This document shows positions 13,360-24,579 of a DNA stretch of 64,000 nt, in pieces. The notes under the pieces were generated by a model. The model searched no databases. It was not told the DNA's origin and worked only from the letters and a program-made list of their open reading frames with translations. Within the stretch, counting starts at the first letter, position 1, and every line of letters starts with the position of its first letter. Origin of the DNA: Odobenus rosmarus divergens (taxonomy: Eukaryota; Chordata; Mammalia; Carnivora; Odobenidae); assembly GCF_000321225.1 (NCBI RefSeq), contig NW_004450660.1, positions 539,673 to 603,672 of the forward strand. The letters run 5' to 3'. The position numbers and the translations under genes are program-made.

Positions 13360-13540
13360 AAGTCTCAGCTCAGCTCGAGTGTTTATGGTAGCTTCTTGAA
13401 CTTGTGAAAGCTTTGTCTTCTACGTCTCAATGTTTTCTATCTGTAAAGCATTGATACTAATGGTCATTTTGTACTGTGTACATTTGAAATAATGCATGTG
13501 TAGTACCTAGAATGATGTTTGATACCTGGGAAAACACACT
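13360..13540 (+). mobile_element. MIR SINE fragment
   Basis: Diverged MIR order: 'cttgaacttgtgaaag', 'tctcaatgttttctatctg' and 'gtagtacctagaatgatg'. Old and low identity. Confidence 0.5.
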
Positions 13541-13810
13541 ATTGATGTTACTTATTATTCTCTAAATGGCAATTATATGAGCAGAATTATACTTCCCTTT
13601 TAAGTGCCTACTTAAACAAAATGTGGTAAATGGTGTCCTGATAGTTTTAGAAATGATTCTTTATGATGGTATAGATCTTATTAGAGTCTACTGATTTTTA
13701 AACGTTTTTTCTGAAGATATTAATCCTCTCTCATCACATATTTCCTGAGCATCAGTATGTGGTGATACTCCAGTTAATTTGTTTTGGCACAGACGAGAAT
13801 AGCATGCTGT
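13541..13810. other. No recognised feature
   Basis: Short unique interval without exon or repeat signals. Confidence 0.35.
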
Positions 13811-13960
13811 TCTGTACTTCATCAGTATTTAATGAGCACTGTGTCCATGCTATGAGGAAAATAAATATATGGAAACATAAGGACTTACAATCTTATTGGA
13901 AAAATATGGCATAAATAGCTAACAAGTTGAATGATACATGAAGAGAAAAAATATTCACTC
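13811..13960 (-). repeat. L2/MIR-type old repeat fragment
   Basis: Contains 'agtatttaatgagcactgtg' and 'ggacttacaatcttattgg', the reversed ending typical of L2-like fragments in mammals. Confidence 0.45.
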
Positions 13961-14329
13961 AAAAACAACAGCACAAGAGCTGTCCAAGTTCAGGGCAGGA
14001 GCAGAAGTCAAAAGTGGAGAGGAAGGTGTGAGAATTTGGGTGAGGAGTGGCCCCTGCATGAGCTGGACAAGAACTCACTGGGAGAACACCGAGCTGAGCT
14101 CTAGGAGTGAAGTCCAGATTCGTGGATTGAGAGATCTGAAGTTTTAGTAAACAACACTAAAACAATTGGTAATTAGGAATTTAGTGGATAAAGGAGTAGC
14201 TGGAAAGAAAGAAAAAGCAAAGGAAAAACAAGACAAGTGACTGGGTAAGTTGGAGAGCTATGCCAGCCTTAATTTAGGAAGAGAGCATTGGAAGGCTGGG
14301 TGGTTCAGAAGGAAGGACCGTATGTTCCT

Positions 14330-14470
14330 CGGAGGATTTTTCACTCTCCACATGCTAACATCATGTTTATGTATCTATTTTCCTTTCCGGAATCAAACTC
14401 TTGGAGGAACAGAACTTTTCCCCCATGTGAATCCACAAGCATTATTTCTTGTGCAGAGTAGGCATTGATT
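14330..14470 (+). mobile_element. LINE-2 3'-end fragment
   Basis: Shows 'tctattttcc', 'gaatcaaactcttggaggaacagaac' (approximate) and 'cttgtgcagagtaggcattg', the L2 3'-end layout. Confidence 0.5.
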
Positions 14471-15282
14471 ATTTTTTTAATAGATTGGGAGAAAGGAAAG
14501 AGGAAACAGTTGAGTTTCAACAAGGAAGTGTTAGTTTTCCATGAAGTTTCTCAAAAAAACAAACAAACTGGGCTTAAGAATCAGATGCCGATTAGGATGG
14601 AAATAGTGGTTTTCAACAGTCCTACGTCAATGGTGAAATGTTTGAGAGATATTGCAAAGGAAGTTTGTAATAGAGCCAGAGAGAGGAAAGGGCTACAGAG
14701 GTACAGATGACTTATTTAAGAATTCTACCAGTGAAAACAAGAGTAAAGCAAAGTGGAAATGAGAAAAGCTCATAGGGGAAAATTGCAATTTTCTTCTCCT
14801 TTCCTTTTCCCTCAGTAAAAAGGGAAAAGTGGATGTGATTAATGACAAAAATCTGGAAAAAAAAAAAAAGGATACTTCAGAAAGAAAGTGTGAGTGGGCA
14901 ATTCCACACCAGAGATGGTTTTAGAAAAGAAGAGAATCACCAATTTCTGTATGACAGAAAAGAATGAATAAAGGATAGATCTGGAGAGATGATGGTTACA
15001 GAAAGGGGACATTCATTAAATGTAATCTCTAATATATTTAATAGTGAATTATGTGATAATGATGGTTCTTTGATGCTCATTAATGTGTTATGGATTAACC
15101 TAAGTAGAAGTTACCAATTAACTGAGGTCCATGCTGTGGCTATTATTTGGAAGCAGTGCCAACTCATGTCTCTGAAGCTCAGCTTAAAACATGCAGCATG
15201 CATCAAGAAGAGCAGCCCCTTGCATTTACCTTGACTGACCACTGCTCAGCAAAACACTGTCAAGCCAATAATGGTCATGACC
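14471..15282. other. No recognised feature
   Basis: Purine-rich unique DNA with several A-runs; nothing named. Confidence 0.35.
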
Positions 15283-15297
15283 CTAGACTATGATTTC

Positions 15298-15497
15298 TTT
15301 TTTTTTTTTTTTTAAAAGATTTTATTTATTTATTTGAGAGAGAATGAGAGATAGAGAGCATGAGAGGGAAGAGGTTCAGACGGAGAAGCAGAGTCCCTGC
15401 TGAGCAGGGAGCCTGATGTGGGACTCGATCCCGGGACTCCAGGATCATGACCTGAGCCGAAGGCAGTCGCTTAACCAACTGAGCCACCCAGGCGCCC
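15298..15497 (-). mobile_element. SINEC carnivore SINE
   Basis: Full-length minus-strand copy ending 'gagccacccaggcgccc'. Perfect 15-bp target-site duplication 'ctagactatgatttc' at 15283-15297 and 15498-15512. Confidence 0.95.
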
Positions 15498-15512
15498 CTA
15501 GACTATGATTTC

Positions 15513-15984
15513 AATGAGAAGTAACAGTAACTTTGGGGAATGAAAGCAATGTGAGCTGGATCAGTAGCAGTAGTAATGAGGAAGACACTATTCAACATGG
15601 TTTTAGGTTAAATGGCAGTGAAAATAACCAAGTCTTACAGTCTCTAGTTGTTTGAAAAATATAATTTTCCAGAGGTCATTCATCTCATATTGATTCTGAA
15701 TATGTATTTTATGCAAACATCACTCGAGAACCTGGGTAGTAACAGGTCAAAATAATCAGGGAAATGGGGCAACGAAGGAGGCTGGTTGGTTCCATGTGGT
15801 CAACCGCCAAGACGACAGCAGAGAGAGGATAAGGAAAGTGCAATAAGGCCAGAGTTAAACCCAAGAAATTCAGTCAGGTCAACAAACAGAGGGGAGGTGC
15901 CATTTTGTAAGACATCTTGAAATCAGAACCTCAGGTTGGCAAGCTGAGAAAAAGGCTTGGGGCTCTCTGCAAAAGATCTGTGGA
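15513..15984. other. No recognised feature
   Basis: Unique DNA between two SINEs. Confidence 0.4.
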
Positions 15985-15999
15985 CTAGAAGTCAGACTT

Positions 16000-16185
16000 T
16001 TAAAGATTTATTTATTTATTTATTTTAGAGAGAGAGAGAGAGAGAGCATGGGGAGGGCAGAAAATCCTCAAACATTCCCTGCTGAGCTTGGAGCCCCACA
16101 CTGGGCTCCATCCCAGGACTCTGAGACCATGACCTGAGCCGAGATCACGAATCAGCCATTTAACCAACTGAGCCACCAAGGACCC
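16000..16185 (-). mobile_element. SINEC carnivore SINE, diverged
   Basis: Minus-strand copy whose head has changed to 'ccaccaaggacccc'. Perfect 15-bp duplication 'ctagaagtcagactt' at 15985-15999 and 16186-16200. Older than the copy at 15298. Confidence 0.92.
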
Positions 16186-16440
16186 CTAGAAGTCAGACTT
16201 CTAAAGCACCAACCCAAAGTCACAGGCATCAGGAGCCCTGCAAAGCACCTCTATAACAAGCACAGACCTGAACAACCACAGTACCAACAAAAATAGTATC
16301 TTACGTGAGGCCCCGTGTTTCATGTTTACAAATGACTGTCATCTATGTTAGATCCTTTGATGACTCTCATACCAAAGCCAGAGAGTTAGATAACTCACTG
16401 ACACAAAGTGATTCTGGGCAGATAAAATCAGGCCCTGGGG

Positions 16441-16620
16441 TTCCTAATTTATTCATTCATTAATTCATTGATTCAATCAATTTAATTGTGTTCAACCTAG
16501 TACCTAAGGGCTTGGTGAGGCTGGGGCTGCTGTGTGAGTCTTGGCTGAGTTCTTAGGTTAGGAGCACATGGGTAAACATGGCTGGTGAAAGCAGGGGACA
16601 TTAGGTTGTAAGGCCTAAGG
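16441..16620 (-). repeat. L2/MIR-type fragment
   Basis: Begins 'ttcctaatttattcattcat', the reversed end of L2-like elements ('attcattcat...'), then becomes too diverged to follow. Confidence 0.4.
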
Positions 16621-16879
16621 CCATCCCTGGTACGTTTCTAACCTTACTTCCTTTATTCATGTTTTTTTTTTTCTTACGAGTAACTTTCTTAAGATGTTGT
16701 GAATCCCACAACTGGACAATGAACTTGAGTATATCAATATATAATTTGGATTATCTTTAACTTTATAACTAGAGTAGGTATCTTAGAAATTCAGAAGAGA
16801 AAAAGAAACGATGGAATGAATTTCCCCCCTTTACTATGAAACCACTTAAAACGGAAAGGACTGTCCACTTATTTTCTGT

Positions 16880-17560
16880 AAGTTACATAAAATTGTCTGT
16901 TGTTGTTATAATTCTGTAGGCATCACGCTCCTCTAGTAAAATGATATATGGAGCAATCGTCTGGTAGGGGCTGATGGGATGTAAATGAAACTAATTAAGG
17001 AAATGTCAAACATAATTAATAAAACAGGTTTAAGTTGCAAAAGCCCTGTCAGTGAAATGAATGGAGAAGAACATCGCTGGCCCATTGTTGGGTGCACTTC
17101 TTCCCCTCTCCCTCTCCTCTCCAGGCTTTATTTAGCACTGTTCACTATTTAGCTAGAAAGCTACTTGAAGCTCACTTTTCTACTTCACCTTCTCTTAGCT
17201 TGATCCCATGGAGAGAGAGGAATATAAATTTGCCTGTCGGCCTGCCTCTTGGAAAAAATTAATTGCCAACGCCTCATCTTTTCCAAGTACTACAGGACAT
17301 TAACATAACCAATTTGCTCCAACTCCTCACTGGCTGCCTAATAGAGCATCTGATCGGCTGATAACACCAGGGTGTTGCTGACGCTACCTTATTATTATTA
17401 GCATTTTTATAATATCCAAATATTACAGCGGCGTGATTCACGGGCTCCATTTATTATTGATAAGAACAAAAAACGGGGAGGGGAGATGTTGGAAATAACA
17501 AAGCGGGTGACCGACCTATAATTATGGCAAGCAAATTAGGGTATGTGGTAGAGTCAGTTA
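16880..17560. promoter_or_regulatory. Candidate developmental enhancer / conserved non-coding element
   Basis: About 680 bp with no transposon text and low-degeneracy sequence. It is rich in homeodomain-type cores (TAATTA, TTAATTG), 'ctgataacacc' and 'cagcggcgtgattcacggg', plus several AT blocks of the kind kept in vertebrate conserved elements. No open frame spans it. The regulatory role is inferred from appearance only. Confidence 0.35.
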
Positions 17561-18023
17561 CATTTGCCTAGGAGTAATGATGCCCGAGACCTTTTCTTTC
17601 CCCAGGGACCAGAAAAATAATGGATTCCCTTGCAGCTGCAGATGGGGTAGGAGAATAATGTTACCAGGACAGTGTTTACATAAGTGAGGCTGAGCGTGTG
17701 GCTCTGAGGCCTGCCTGTAGTGTTCCAGTCAGCTCCAATCACTTCAGCCACTGAAGCATAAGTCACTCAAAAGCCCCCTGGTTTCTGGGAGGGGCGGATA
17801 ACAGGAGTGGGGGCCAGGGAGAAGGTTCTGGCTTGAAAGTCAACAACCCCATTTGTGAGGAGCATTTCAAACCTCTTCAGTTCTCAGACAAGGGTGATAA
17901 CCTTGAAAAACAGAGGCCAATCAGCTTTTAAGTGGGGAGATAAAGATGAAATGTGGTTTCTGTTAACTTACAGACTGCTGCCCGGCCTCGTTCCAGCTTA
18001 TTTCAATTCTGTTCATGTGTGCT
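17561..18023. other. No recognised feature
   Basis: Unique DNA with a small minus-strand frame (17554-17766) that does not resemble a known protein. Confidence 0.35.
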
Positions 18024-18065
18024 CACACACGCACACGCACGCACACGCACGCACACACACACACA
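18024..18065. repeat. (CA)n/(CACACG)n microsatellite
   Basis: CA run with regular CG interruptions. Confidence 0.95.
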
Positions 18066-18084
18066 GCTGCCTGGTATTTAATGC

Positions 18085-18175
18085 CATTTGACAAATATTA
18101 ATTGAACATCTATATTTGCCAGACTCAGGAGGAGGAAGAGACAGGAATACATAGTTCACGTACTCACAAAGATTA
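18085..18175 (-). repeat. MIR/L2 fragment
   Basis: 'gacaaatattaattgaac' and 'tatatttgccagactcagg' match the reversed 3' end of an old MIR/L2 copy. Confidence 0.45.
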
Positions 18176-18919
18176 AAGGGTCAATTTTGAGTTCAAATTC
18201 GTTAAAACAAACACACACAGATTGTATTTGTAAGCACATTTCTCTGGGAAAAACCATTTGTGATAGATACATTGAGGCTTGATTTGTATCCACGGAATCC
18301 GAAGACAATTTCAGAACGATAACAATAAATGAGCAAACACTGATCGGAACATCAAAGATGTATGCTTGCTTTCAATGAAAAGTTAATAGTCAAAATTTGT
18401 TCCACTGATAGAGAAAGTGCAGTGAGCCCAGGACGTCACATTATGCCGTAAAAGAAGGACGTGCTCAAATGCTAATGGTCACAGGCTAAAAGAATCCAAA
18501 AGCCAGCTTTGGAGGAGTTGCAGCTGGCCAAATTTGAGACTATAATGGATTAAAAAATATTAAACTTAATATGCTATAATAAAAACCCAAAGTGAGATGA
18601 GATGAGAGAGAGAGAGAGGGAATATCAACAAATTTTTTTTTTATGTGGCAGTTAAACATGCTTGCTCTATTATCCTTTCAACTTTTCTTGATGCTTGACA
18701 TTTTCTAAAATAAAAAGTCTGGGGGAAAAGTTTTCATTACTTCTGAGTTATGCAAGGAACTAATCATGTGATTTGGCAATAATTACATCATACACTCGTT
18801 ATACAAGGTCCGTTTTGATTTAATATGCTATATTTATTAGCCTAGACTTCGGTGTTAAGAATTGAGACAATTAATTTTTTCTAAACATTGAACGATTTTT
18901 TAAAAATAGGTTCAAGATA
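18176..18919. other. No recognised feature
   Basis: Unique AT-rich DNA with a short GA run near 18600. Confidence 0.35.
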
Positions 18920-19024
18920 GGGGTGCCTGGGCGCTCAGTCGGTTGAGCCTCCAACTCTTGGTCCCAGCTCAGGTCTTGATCTTAGGGTTGTGAGTTCGAG
19001 CCCCATGGAACCTACTTAAAAAAA
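18920..19024 (+). mobile_element. SINEC-related SINE, short/old copy
   Basis: tRNA-like head 'gggtgcctgggcgctcagtc' followed by 'ttagggttgtgagttcgag' and an abrupt A-rich end. It lacks the CT-rich middle, so it is truncated or an older subfamily. Confidence 0.85.
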
Positions 19025-19354
19025 TAGGTATGTGATATAAGAAATGATGATAAGCACAACTCAGTGCAAGAAATTGAACATTAGAACATTATCATTACCC
19101 TTGGAGTCTCTTAAATGCCTCTACTTAATTGCACCCTTTTGCACTCCCTTCAGAAGTAAATGCTATTCTGAATTTTGAATTTTGTTGCTCCCTTGCCATT
19201 TAGATATTAACATTATATATATGAACTTACCAAGATATTGTTTCTTTGGGTGTTGTTGAATTTCTTATCAATGCAATTTGCTGTTATTGGGGGTTTTTGC
19301 TCAGTATTATAATTTTAGATATTTTATATTGTTCCCTATATAGAACATATTTGT

Positions 19355-19579
19355 GGGGTACCTGGGTGGCTCAGTCGGTTAAACATCTGCCTTCCATGTG
19401 GAGGCATATGATCCTGAGATCATGACCTAAGTGCTCAGGTCATGATCTCAGGATCCTGGGATCGAAACCCCCACGTAGGGCTCGGAACTCAGCAGGGAGT
19501 CTGCTTTTCCCTCTCCCTCTGCCCCTCACCCCGCTCATGCTCTCTCTCTCAAATAAATAAATAAAATCTTATTAAAAAA
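19355..19579 (+). mobile_element. SINEC carnivore SINE with internal palindrome
   Basis: Plus-strand copy with head 'ggtacctgggtggctcagtc' and A-rich tail. Perfect 13-bp duplication 'agaacatatttgt' at 19342-19354 and 19580-19592. The middle carries an extra inverted segment: 19410-19428 is the exact reverse complement of 19437-19455. Confidence 0.95.
19410..19455. repeat. Perfect 19-bp inverted repeat, 8-bp loop
   Basis: Arms 19410-19428 and 19437-19455 are exact reverse complements around the loop 'aagtgctc'. The right arm is normal SINE sequence; the left arm is an inverted extra copy of it. Confidence 0.95.
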
Positions 19580-20217
19580 AGAACATATTTGTAATTCATT
19601 TATTTTCATGGTTGTATAGTATTCCATTGCATGACTATGACATAAATTGTTTATTCTTTTTTCTGATAGACATTTGTGTAATTTTCAGTTTATCACAGAG
19701 ATATAAGACTGTCTGGGATATGTATGTAGGGGACTAACTGAAGATATGCTTTCAAATTTATCAGTACAAACTTGTTCATAATAATTTCATATGTTTAAAT
19801 GTCTGCCACAAAAAGAATATGGTCTTTCTGATAGCAATGCTTTACAATTCATTGAGACTTCCTTTATGGTTCAATATGTATTCAATTTCCATAAATGTTC
19901 AGTGTGTCCTTGGAAAGATAGCTTATTCTACAGTTATTGGATATAATTTTTTACACAAGCCCACTGGATGAAGATTGTTAGTTGTGCTGTTCAAATTGTC
20001 TTTATCCTTAGCAATTTTTTTTATCTGTCTGACATCAAATCTCCTATAGAAAGGTGAATTTGTTTATTGATGATATGGTTCTGTCCATCTTAGTTACATG
20101 GCACGTATGTTATAAAATCATTTCTTTTGGGAAATGTCCAGATTTATCCATATCTAAATTTTAAAATCCTTCTTTAATTCCTATAGGATTTTTGCCTGAT
20201 ATTCTGTTTTGTATTTT

Positions 20218-20262
20218 ATATGTATATATATATATATATATCTGTATGTTTTATATATATAA
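20218..20262. repeat. (TA)n microsatellite
   Basis: Alternating TA tract with a short interruption. Confidence 0.9.
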
Positions 20263-20880
20263 CATATAACAGCTTGGTTTTTATTATTTTACTTCTATCC
20301 TTTCCATATTCTGATATTTAAATATTTCATTTATTAACAGTATGAAGTTTGGATTAGAAAACATTTTGTCAGTCTTTGCATTTTAAATAAAGCATTAAAC
20401 ACATTTGCAATTTTTCTGATTGCTAATATATTTGGATTTATTCGTACTTTTATATTTTGAGTCTATTTCTTATCCTGCTCTTGTAATGTATCCTTTTTCT
20501 CTCATTTCTTGTCCTCTTCTGTATTGATTCAGTATTTTTTTCACTTTCTCTACCAGGCCAAAAAAAATTACATGCATAATGTATATTTGTAATTGGTTGT
20601 CTTAGAAGCATTACCATCCATATTTAAATCATCAAAGTGTAAATTCATCAATATATTTAACTTTTTCACAAACGAGTCAAAAATTTTTAAATAGTTTAAC
20701 TTAGATCACTCTCAAGTTCTATTTTGTCCAGTAATATTTTTAGTCTTATCTTTTAACTCCACAGGTTATACATCATTATTTTTGTCTTATGTCTAATATG
20801 TATTTGGTTTATAATACAATATGCATATTAGAAACACTTTATATGGTCATCAATCCTTTTCATTTCAGGAGTTTATCTCT

Positions 20881-20954
20881 CCCTTTCTTCCTCCTTCCTT
20901 CCTTCCTTCCTTCCTTCCTCCCTCCCTCCCTCCCTCCTTCTCTCTTTCTTTCTG
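20881..20954. repeat. (CCTT)n/(CCCT)n microsatellite
   Basis: CCTT tetranucleotides changing to CCCT, then a TTTC tail; a pure pyrimidine tract of about 70 bp. Confidence 0.95.
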
Positions 20955-21012
20955 AATAAATTTATCCTTTAGCACATTCTTTTGGATTTCTGGTTTCAAG
21001 TTTGGATGTTAA

Positions 21013-21016
21013 GAAG
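21013..21016. other. Provirus target-site duplication, left copy
   Basis: GAAG directly abuts the left LTR and is repeated as GAAG at 29369-29372. A 4-bp duplication is the length made by gammaretrovirus-like integrases. Confidence 0.7.
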
Positions 21017-21438
21017 TGTCAGGCTCTAAAGCAACAAAACAGGTAAGCAGTTTAGCCCGCAAATGTTGGGATTTATTTATTTGGGAATAACAGAGAAATT
21101 GTAATCTGGGACAAGCAAACTATGGTGAATCATAGGAAAGTCTGGAGAACAAAGGAGGAGAGCATCCTTTTATAGAGGAAAGAAGGAAGTCAGGAGGGCC
21201 TGTTTTGAACAAAAGTTCATTGGAAGAAAGTGAGTGTTTGAAGTGCTGGCAGCTTCTCATTGGCTGCAGGCCAGGGCAGCTTGCTGCTGCCGGGGGGGCC
21301 ACCAGCTCGTTGTAGCTGAGCTAAGAGGAAGCTTGTCTTCTTCCTGCTGGACTACGCAAGCTGCAACAAGTGGTATGTGCGAGAGAGCCCTCCCTGATGT
21401 TTTTCCCACTCATTAAATTTTCTTAACTCATTTTCACA
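21017..21438 (-). repeat. 3' LTR of the provirus
   Basis: Pairs with 28969-29368; shared blocks include 'aggaaagtctggagaacaaa', 'agcatccttttatag', 'ttgaacaaaagttcatt' and 'attggctgcagg'. On the minus strand it has a CCAAT-type box, a TATA box (21166-21175) and an AATAAA signal (about 21072-21077). It starts TG and ends CA. Confidence 0.92.
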
Positions 21439-21450
21439 TTTCCTCCTTCT
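21439..21450 (-). other. Polypurine tract of the provirus
   Basis: On the minus strand this reads AGAAGGAGGAAA immediately before the 3' LTR, the position and composition of a retroviral plus-strand primer. Confidence 0.8.
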
Positions 21451-21676
21451 GATCAAAGTCTTTCTTTGGTCAAAAGTTGGGTCATCTGTTTCTTATTAGA
21501 ACCGTTTTTGTCCCTCAGTGCCAGGAATGACCCTTCCTGGGTGTCACATCCCACGGAAGTGCATAGACTGGAAACTGTTTGAGGCCACATTTGAGTAATA
21601 AGGAAGGGCAGAAGGGGAAAATTTCAGGCATTTCCCATCTAAACTTTATATCTTATCAAGAGTGTAAGCATTGGAG

Positions 21677-21889
21677 GGGCACCTGGGTGGCTCAGTCTGT
21701 TAAGCAGCTGGCTCTTAATTTTGGCTCAGGTCATGATCTAACCATTGTGGGATCAAGCCCTGCATGGGGCTCTGTGCTCAGCATGGAGTCTGCTTCAGAT
21801 TCTCTCTCCCTCTCTTACCCACTCACTCTCTCTCTCTCAAATAAATAAATAAATAAATAAATAAAATCTTAAAAATAAAAGAAAGAGAT
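21677..21889 (+). mobile_element. SINEC carnivore SINE inside the provirus
   Basis: Plus-strand copy between the env remnant and the 3' LTR, with 'cacctgggtggctcagtc' and a long (AAAT)n tail. Near-perfect 14-bp duplication at 21663-21676 and 21890-21903 (one mismatch). Confidence 0.93.
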
Positions 21890-22004
21890 TGTAAGGATTG
21901 GAGATCATCTTGAAATCTTGAGCCAGCATTACCTTATTGGGTATTTCCTTTCTACAAAAGTTTGACAGGCAATAGGTAGGCACATAACTTAAAAATGATT
22001 ATAC

Positions 22005-22192
22005 AGGGATGTATGGGTGGCTCAGTCGGTTAAGTGACAGGATCTTGATTTCAGCTCAGGTCATGATCTCAGGATCCTGGGATCAGGCCCTGTGTTGAGC
22101 TCTCAGCAGGGAGACTACTTGAGGGTTCTTTCTTTCCCTCTCCCACCTTCCCCTACCCATGCGTACTCTCTCTAAAATAAATCTTAAAAAAT
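22005..22192 (+). mobile_element. SINEC carnivore SINE inside the provirus, diverged
   Basis: Head changed to 'gatgtatgggtggctcagtc'; the body keeps 'ggtcatgatctcaggatcc' and the CT-rich region. Imperfect flanking duplication around 'aaaaatgat' at 21991 and 22193. Confidence 0.88.
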
Positions 22193-22209
22193 AAAAATGA
22201 TGTATGTAT

Positions 22210-23440
22210 TAAGATAAGGAGCAGACTTATGACACTAGTTTGTAAATAGTTCTAAACTAGGAGCCCAAACTTGAGGGTAACCAGCTGAAGAGATCAAAGG
22301 ACATTGCTCATCAGGTGGAATTTGTAGCCAATGTGCTTATTCTCTAATTTCAGGTAATTAGGTTTCTATTTCTCTTGAGGAATTTATCTGTGTGCAGTGG
22401 ATGGCATTTGCTATCATACAACTGCTTCCTTGTTCAGCAAGTAGGTAATAGAGGGATGTGTGACTGCCCAGAGCTACTTAAGCCAACAAGTCCCATGACT
22501 GTTGGCTCGTCTCTCAGTGGTGGAATCAGCAAGTTTTCCCAATTTTCCCAATTCTAGAGAGAGATTTCCAATCATTTCTTCATTAGCATGAATTTCCACA
22601 AAAAGGATAAGGACCCTTCTGATGGGGGAAAATCCAGAGCCCTGTATACCTCCTGGGAATTCCTATTTAAGGTGATGAGGAAGGTGTAATGAGAAAGACC
22701 AATGACAGGACCAATGGAAGGACTCAAATTTATTGTGAATGTCCAAAAGGACAGTTAGAAATCCTGGTAAGCTTGCCCTCCAACCTATTGCCAGTGAGTC
22801 TAAACACTCATAGACTCACTAAGAAGCTCATTCACCACAAAGATACCAAGTGGTGCACATAAGACTCTTATTAGGGTTTGATTATTAATAGTGCCACTAA
22901 TTGAGATTATTTGATTAGCCTTTTCAAGCCAAGGGTCAGTGATGTTTGGGGAACAATTAGGGAGCAGCCAGCCTGTTTTGTGGACTTTATTCTCAAAGGC
23001 AGTACAGAGGGGAAGTGTTGGACCTAAACAGACCTAAGGTAGTAGTAAGACTGAGGAACCAGATAGGTGGAATACGTATGATTAGTTGCCGTAAGAGTTA
23101 TGATAGAGGACAGGTCAAAGCAAGGTAAAGGAAAACCTGACTGTAGAAGTTTGACTTGGTAAGAAATATACAGAGAGGTGCAGGAATAGTTAGTAGTCAC
23201 ATTGGAGATGAAGGAAAATCTTGCTATAGGGAAGGCTAAAACCTCATAGCTGTTGAGAACAGATCTAACAGTCAGAAAGGTTCCCTCCTTTTGCAAAGGT
23301 TTGGGAAATTTGAACAAGAGCTTTGCCTCTCCAGGATAGGGAAGGAGAAAATGAGGTGAGAAAAGGCAGAAAGAAGAGAATATACAGGTCTGAGCCTGTC
23401 ATCTTGGGAAAGCTGTCTGCTTCAGGTGTCATCTGCATCA
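22210..23440 (-). pseudogene. env remnant of the provirus
   Basis: The position, after integrase and before the polypurine tract, is that of env. A minus-strand frame from about 23025 down to about 22803 holds tryptophan- and cysteine-containing text with at least three N-glycosylation sequons (such as NCS and NIT) before a stop. This fits a retroviral surface subunit. A neighbouring 97-codon frame (23024-23317) also has several sequons. Stops and frame changes are frequent. I could not find a clear transmembrane-subunit motif. Role in the live ancestor: receptor binding and fusion; here it is non-functional. Confidence 0.55.
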
Positions 23441-23454
23441 ATTCCTTGGAAATA

Positions 23455-24560
23455 TGAATTTGAGATCACCAGTTGGTGTGCAGGTCCAGTTGGGGACATT
23501 CTTTTGATAAGACACACGGGTCCAGAAGCCAACATCTTGGAGTTTGGTGGCACAAGGATTGGCAAGTAACACTTGATAAGGGCTTTTTCAACATGGTCAA
23601 AGAGAGTCTTTTTGGAGACGTCTTTTCCAATAAGTGGAATCTCTAGATTGCAAGGTGGGATGCTTGAAGTGTTTGTCTCCTGGGGACATGCTGTGAAAAG
23701 GCTGCCCTACTATTTTCAAGGGATAGAATTAGACTCTTGCAATCTTGAAGTATATCCCCTCTCATTAGGTGTGGAACAAAAAAGATGTCGAAGCTAGATG
23801 CATGGGGTGCCCAGTAATTATCTCAAAACATAAGTTTGTGAGTTCCAAGGCAGGTGAATCTGAGATTTAGAGAACTGATGGCAATACTTTTAGCCAAAAT
23901 ATTTGGAAGTCTTCCACAAATTCTGCCAATTGAGTTTTTATGCCATCAGTTTGTTAACTAGTCCTTAAGACTGAGTAGGGTTAGCGCGTTAAAAATGCTA
24001 TATACTCCCAAACAGCAAAGACTTGCCATAATACTTGACCAGTAAAATAGGTTCCTTGGTTGCTACAGAGCTCAAGAGGGGTTCCCCAGGTAGGGATGAT
24101 TTTTTAAATAGGATTTTAGTTACTCAAGAGGGATAGCTTGTCTACATGGAAGATCTTCGACCCAGTGGGAAAGTATGTCAATCATTACCAAGACATATTT
24201 GTAACCATAAGGGGCTAACCTGAGTAAAGTCTATTTGCCAAAACTCAAATGGTCTATTAGACAATTTAAAATGCCCAGGAGCTGTGCAAACAGGTTTCTA
24301 TGAATTGGATTTTGGGTATGTGGGACAAGCAAAGTAGGCACTTTTCATGGCCTTGTTAATATGTCCCCACCAATACTGATTTATAAATGTTGTCATGTTA
24401 TCCATGGGCCAATGGTTTCATGAATGTATATTGGTCAATAGCGGGGATATTAGAATTTCTGGTAGGACTGGCTTTTCATTTGGTCCAAACCAGAGGTGCC
24501 TCTTCTTATCTTATGAACACCCATTTGAGTGCTGATATTGTTTTTCCTTTTCTGGTGCTG
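23455..24560 (-). pseudogene. pol integrase region of the provirus
   Basis: The first catalytic aspartate lies in the text WQIDF at 24226-24240. Upstream is a 'C..C'-type section with tryptophans, and downstream is the C-terminal SH3-like part with PYQVLL (23564-23581), where the usual preceding Gly reads Ser. Integrase joined viral DNA to the host genome. The frame is interrupted by several stops and at least one frame change between the core and C-terminal parts. Confidence 0.8.
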
Positions 24561-24579
24561 AATGTTGGGTGTCTCTAGT

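Larger units (their letters stand above)
19085..21016 (-). mobile_element. Old LINE-1 (L1M) sequence, left part
   Basis: T-rich strand with reversed L1 text, for example 'gtatagtattccattgcatg' followed by a diverged 'gatagacatttgtgtaattttcag'. From about 19740 on it resembles other parts of old L1M elements. Similar T-rich L1M text resumes at 29369 after the provirus. Carries a SINE at 19355-19579, a TA repeat and a CCTT repeat. Ends and the exact L1M subfamily are uncertain; it may be two joined fragments. Confidence 0.55.
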
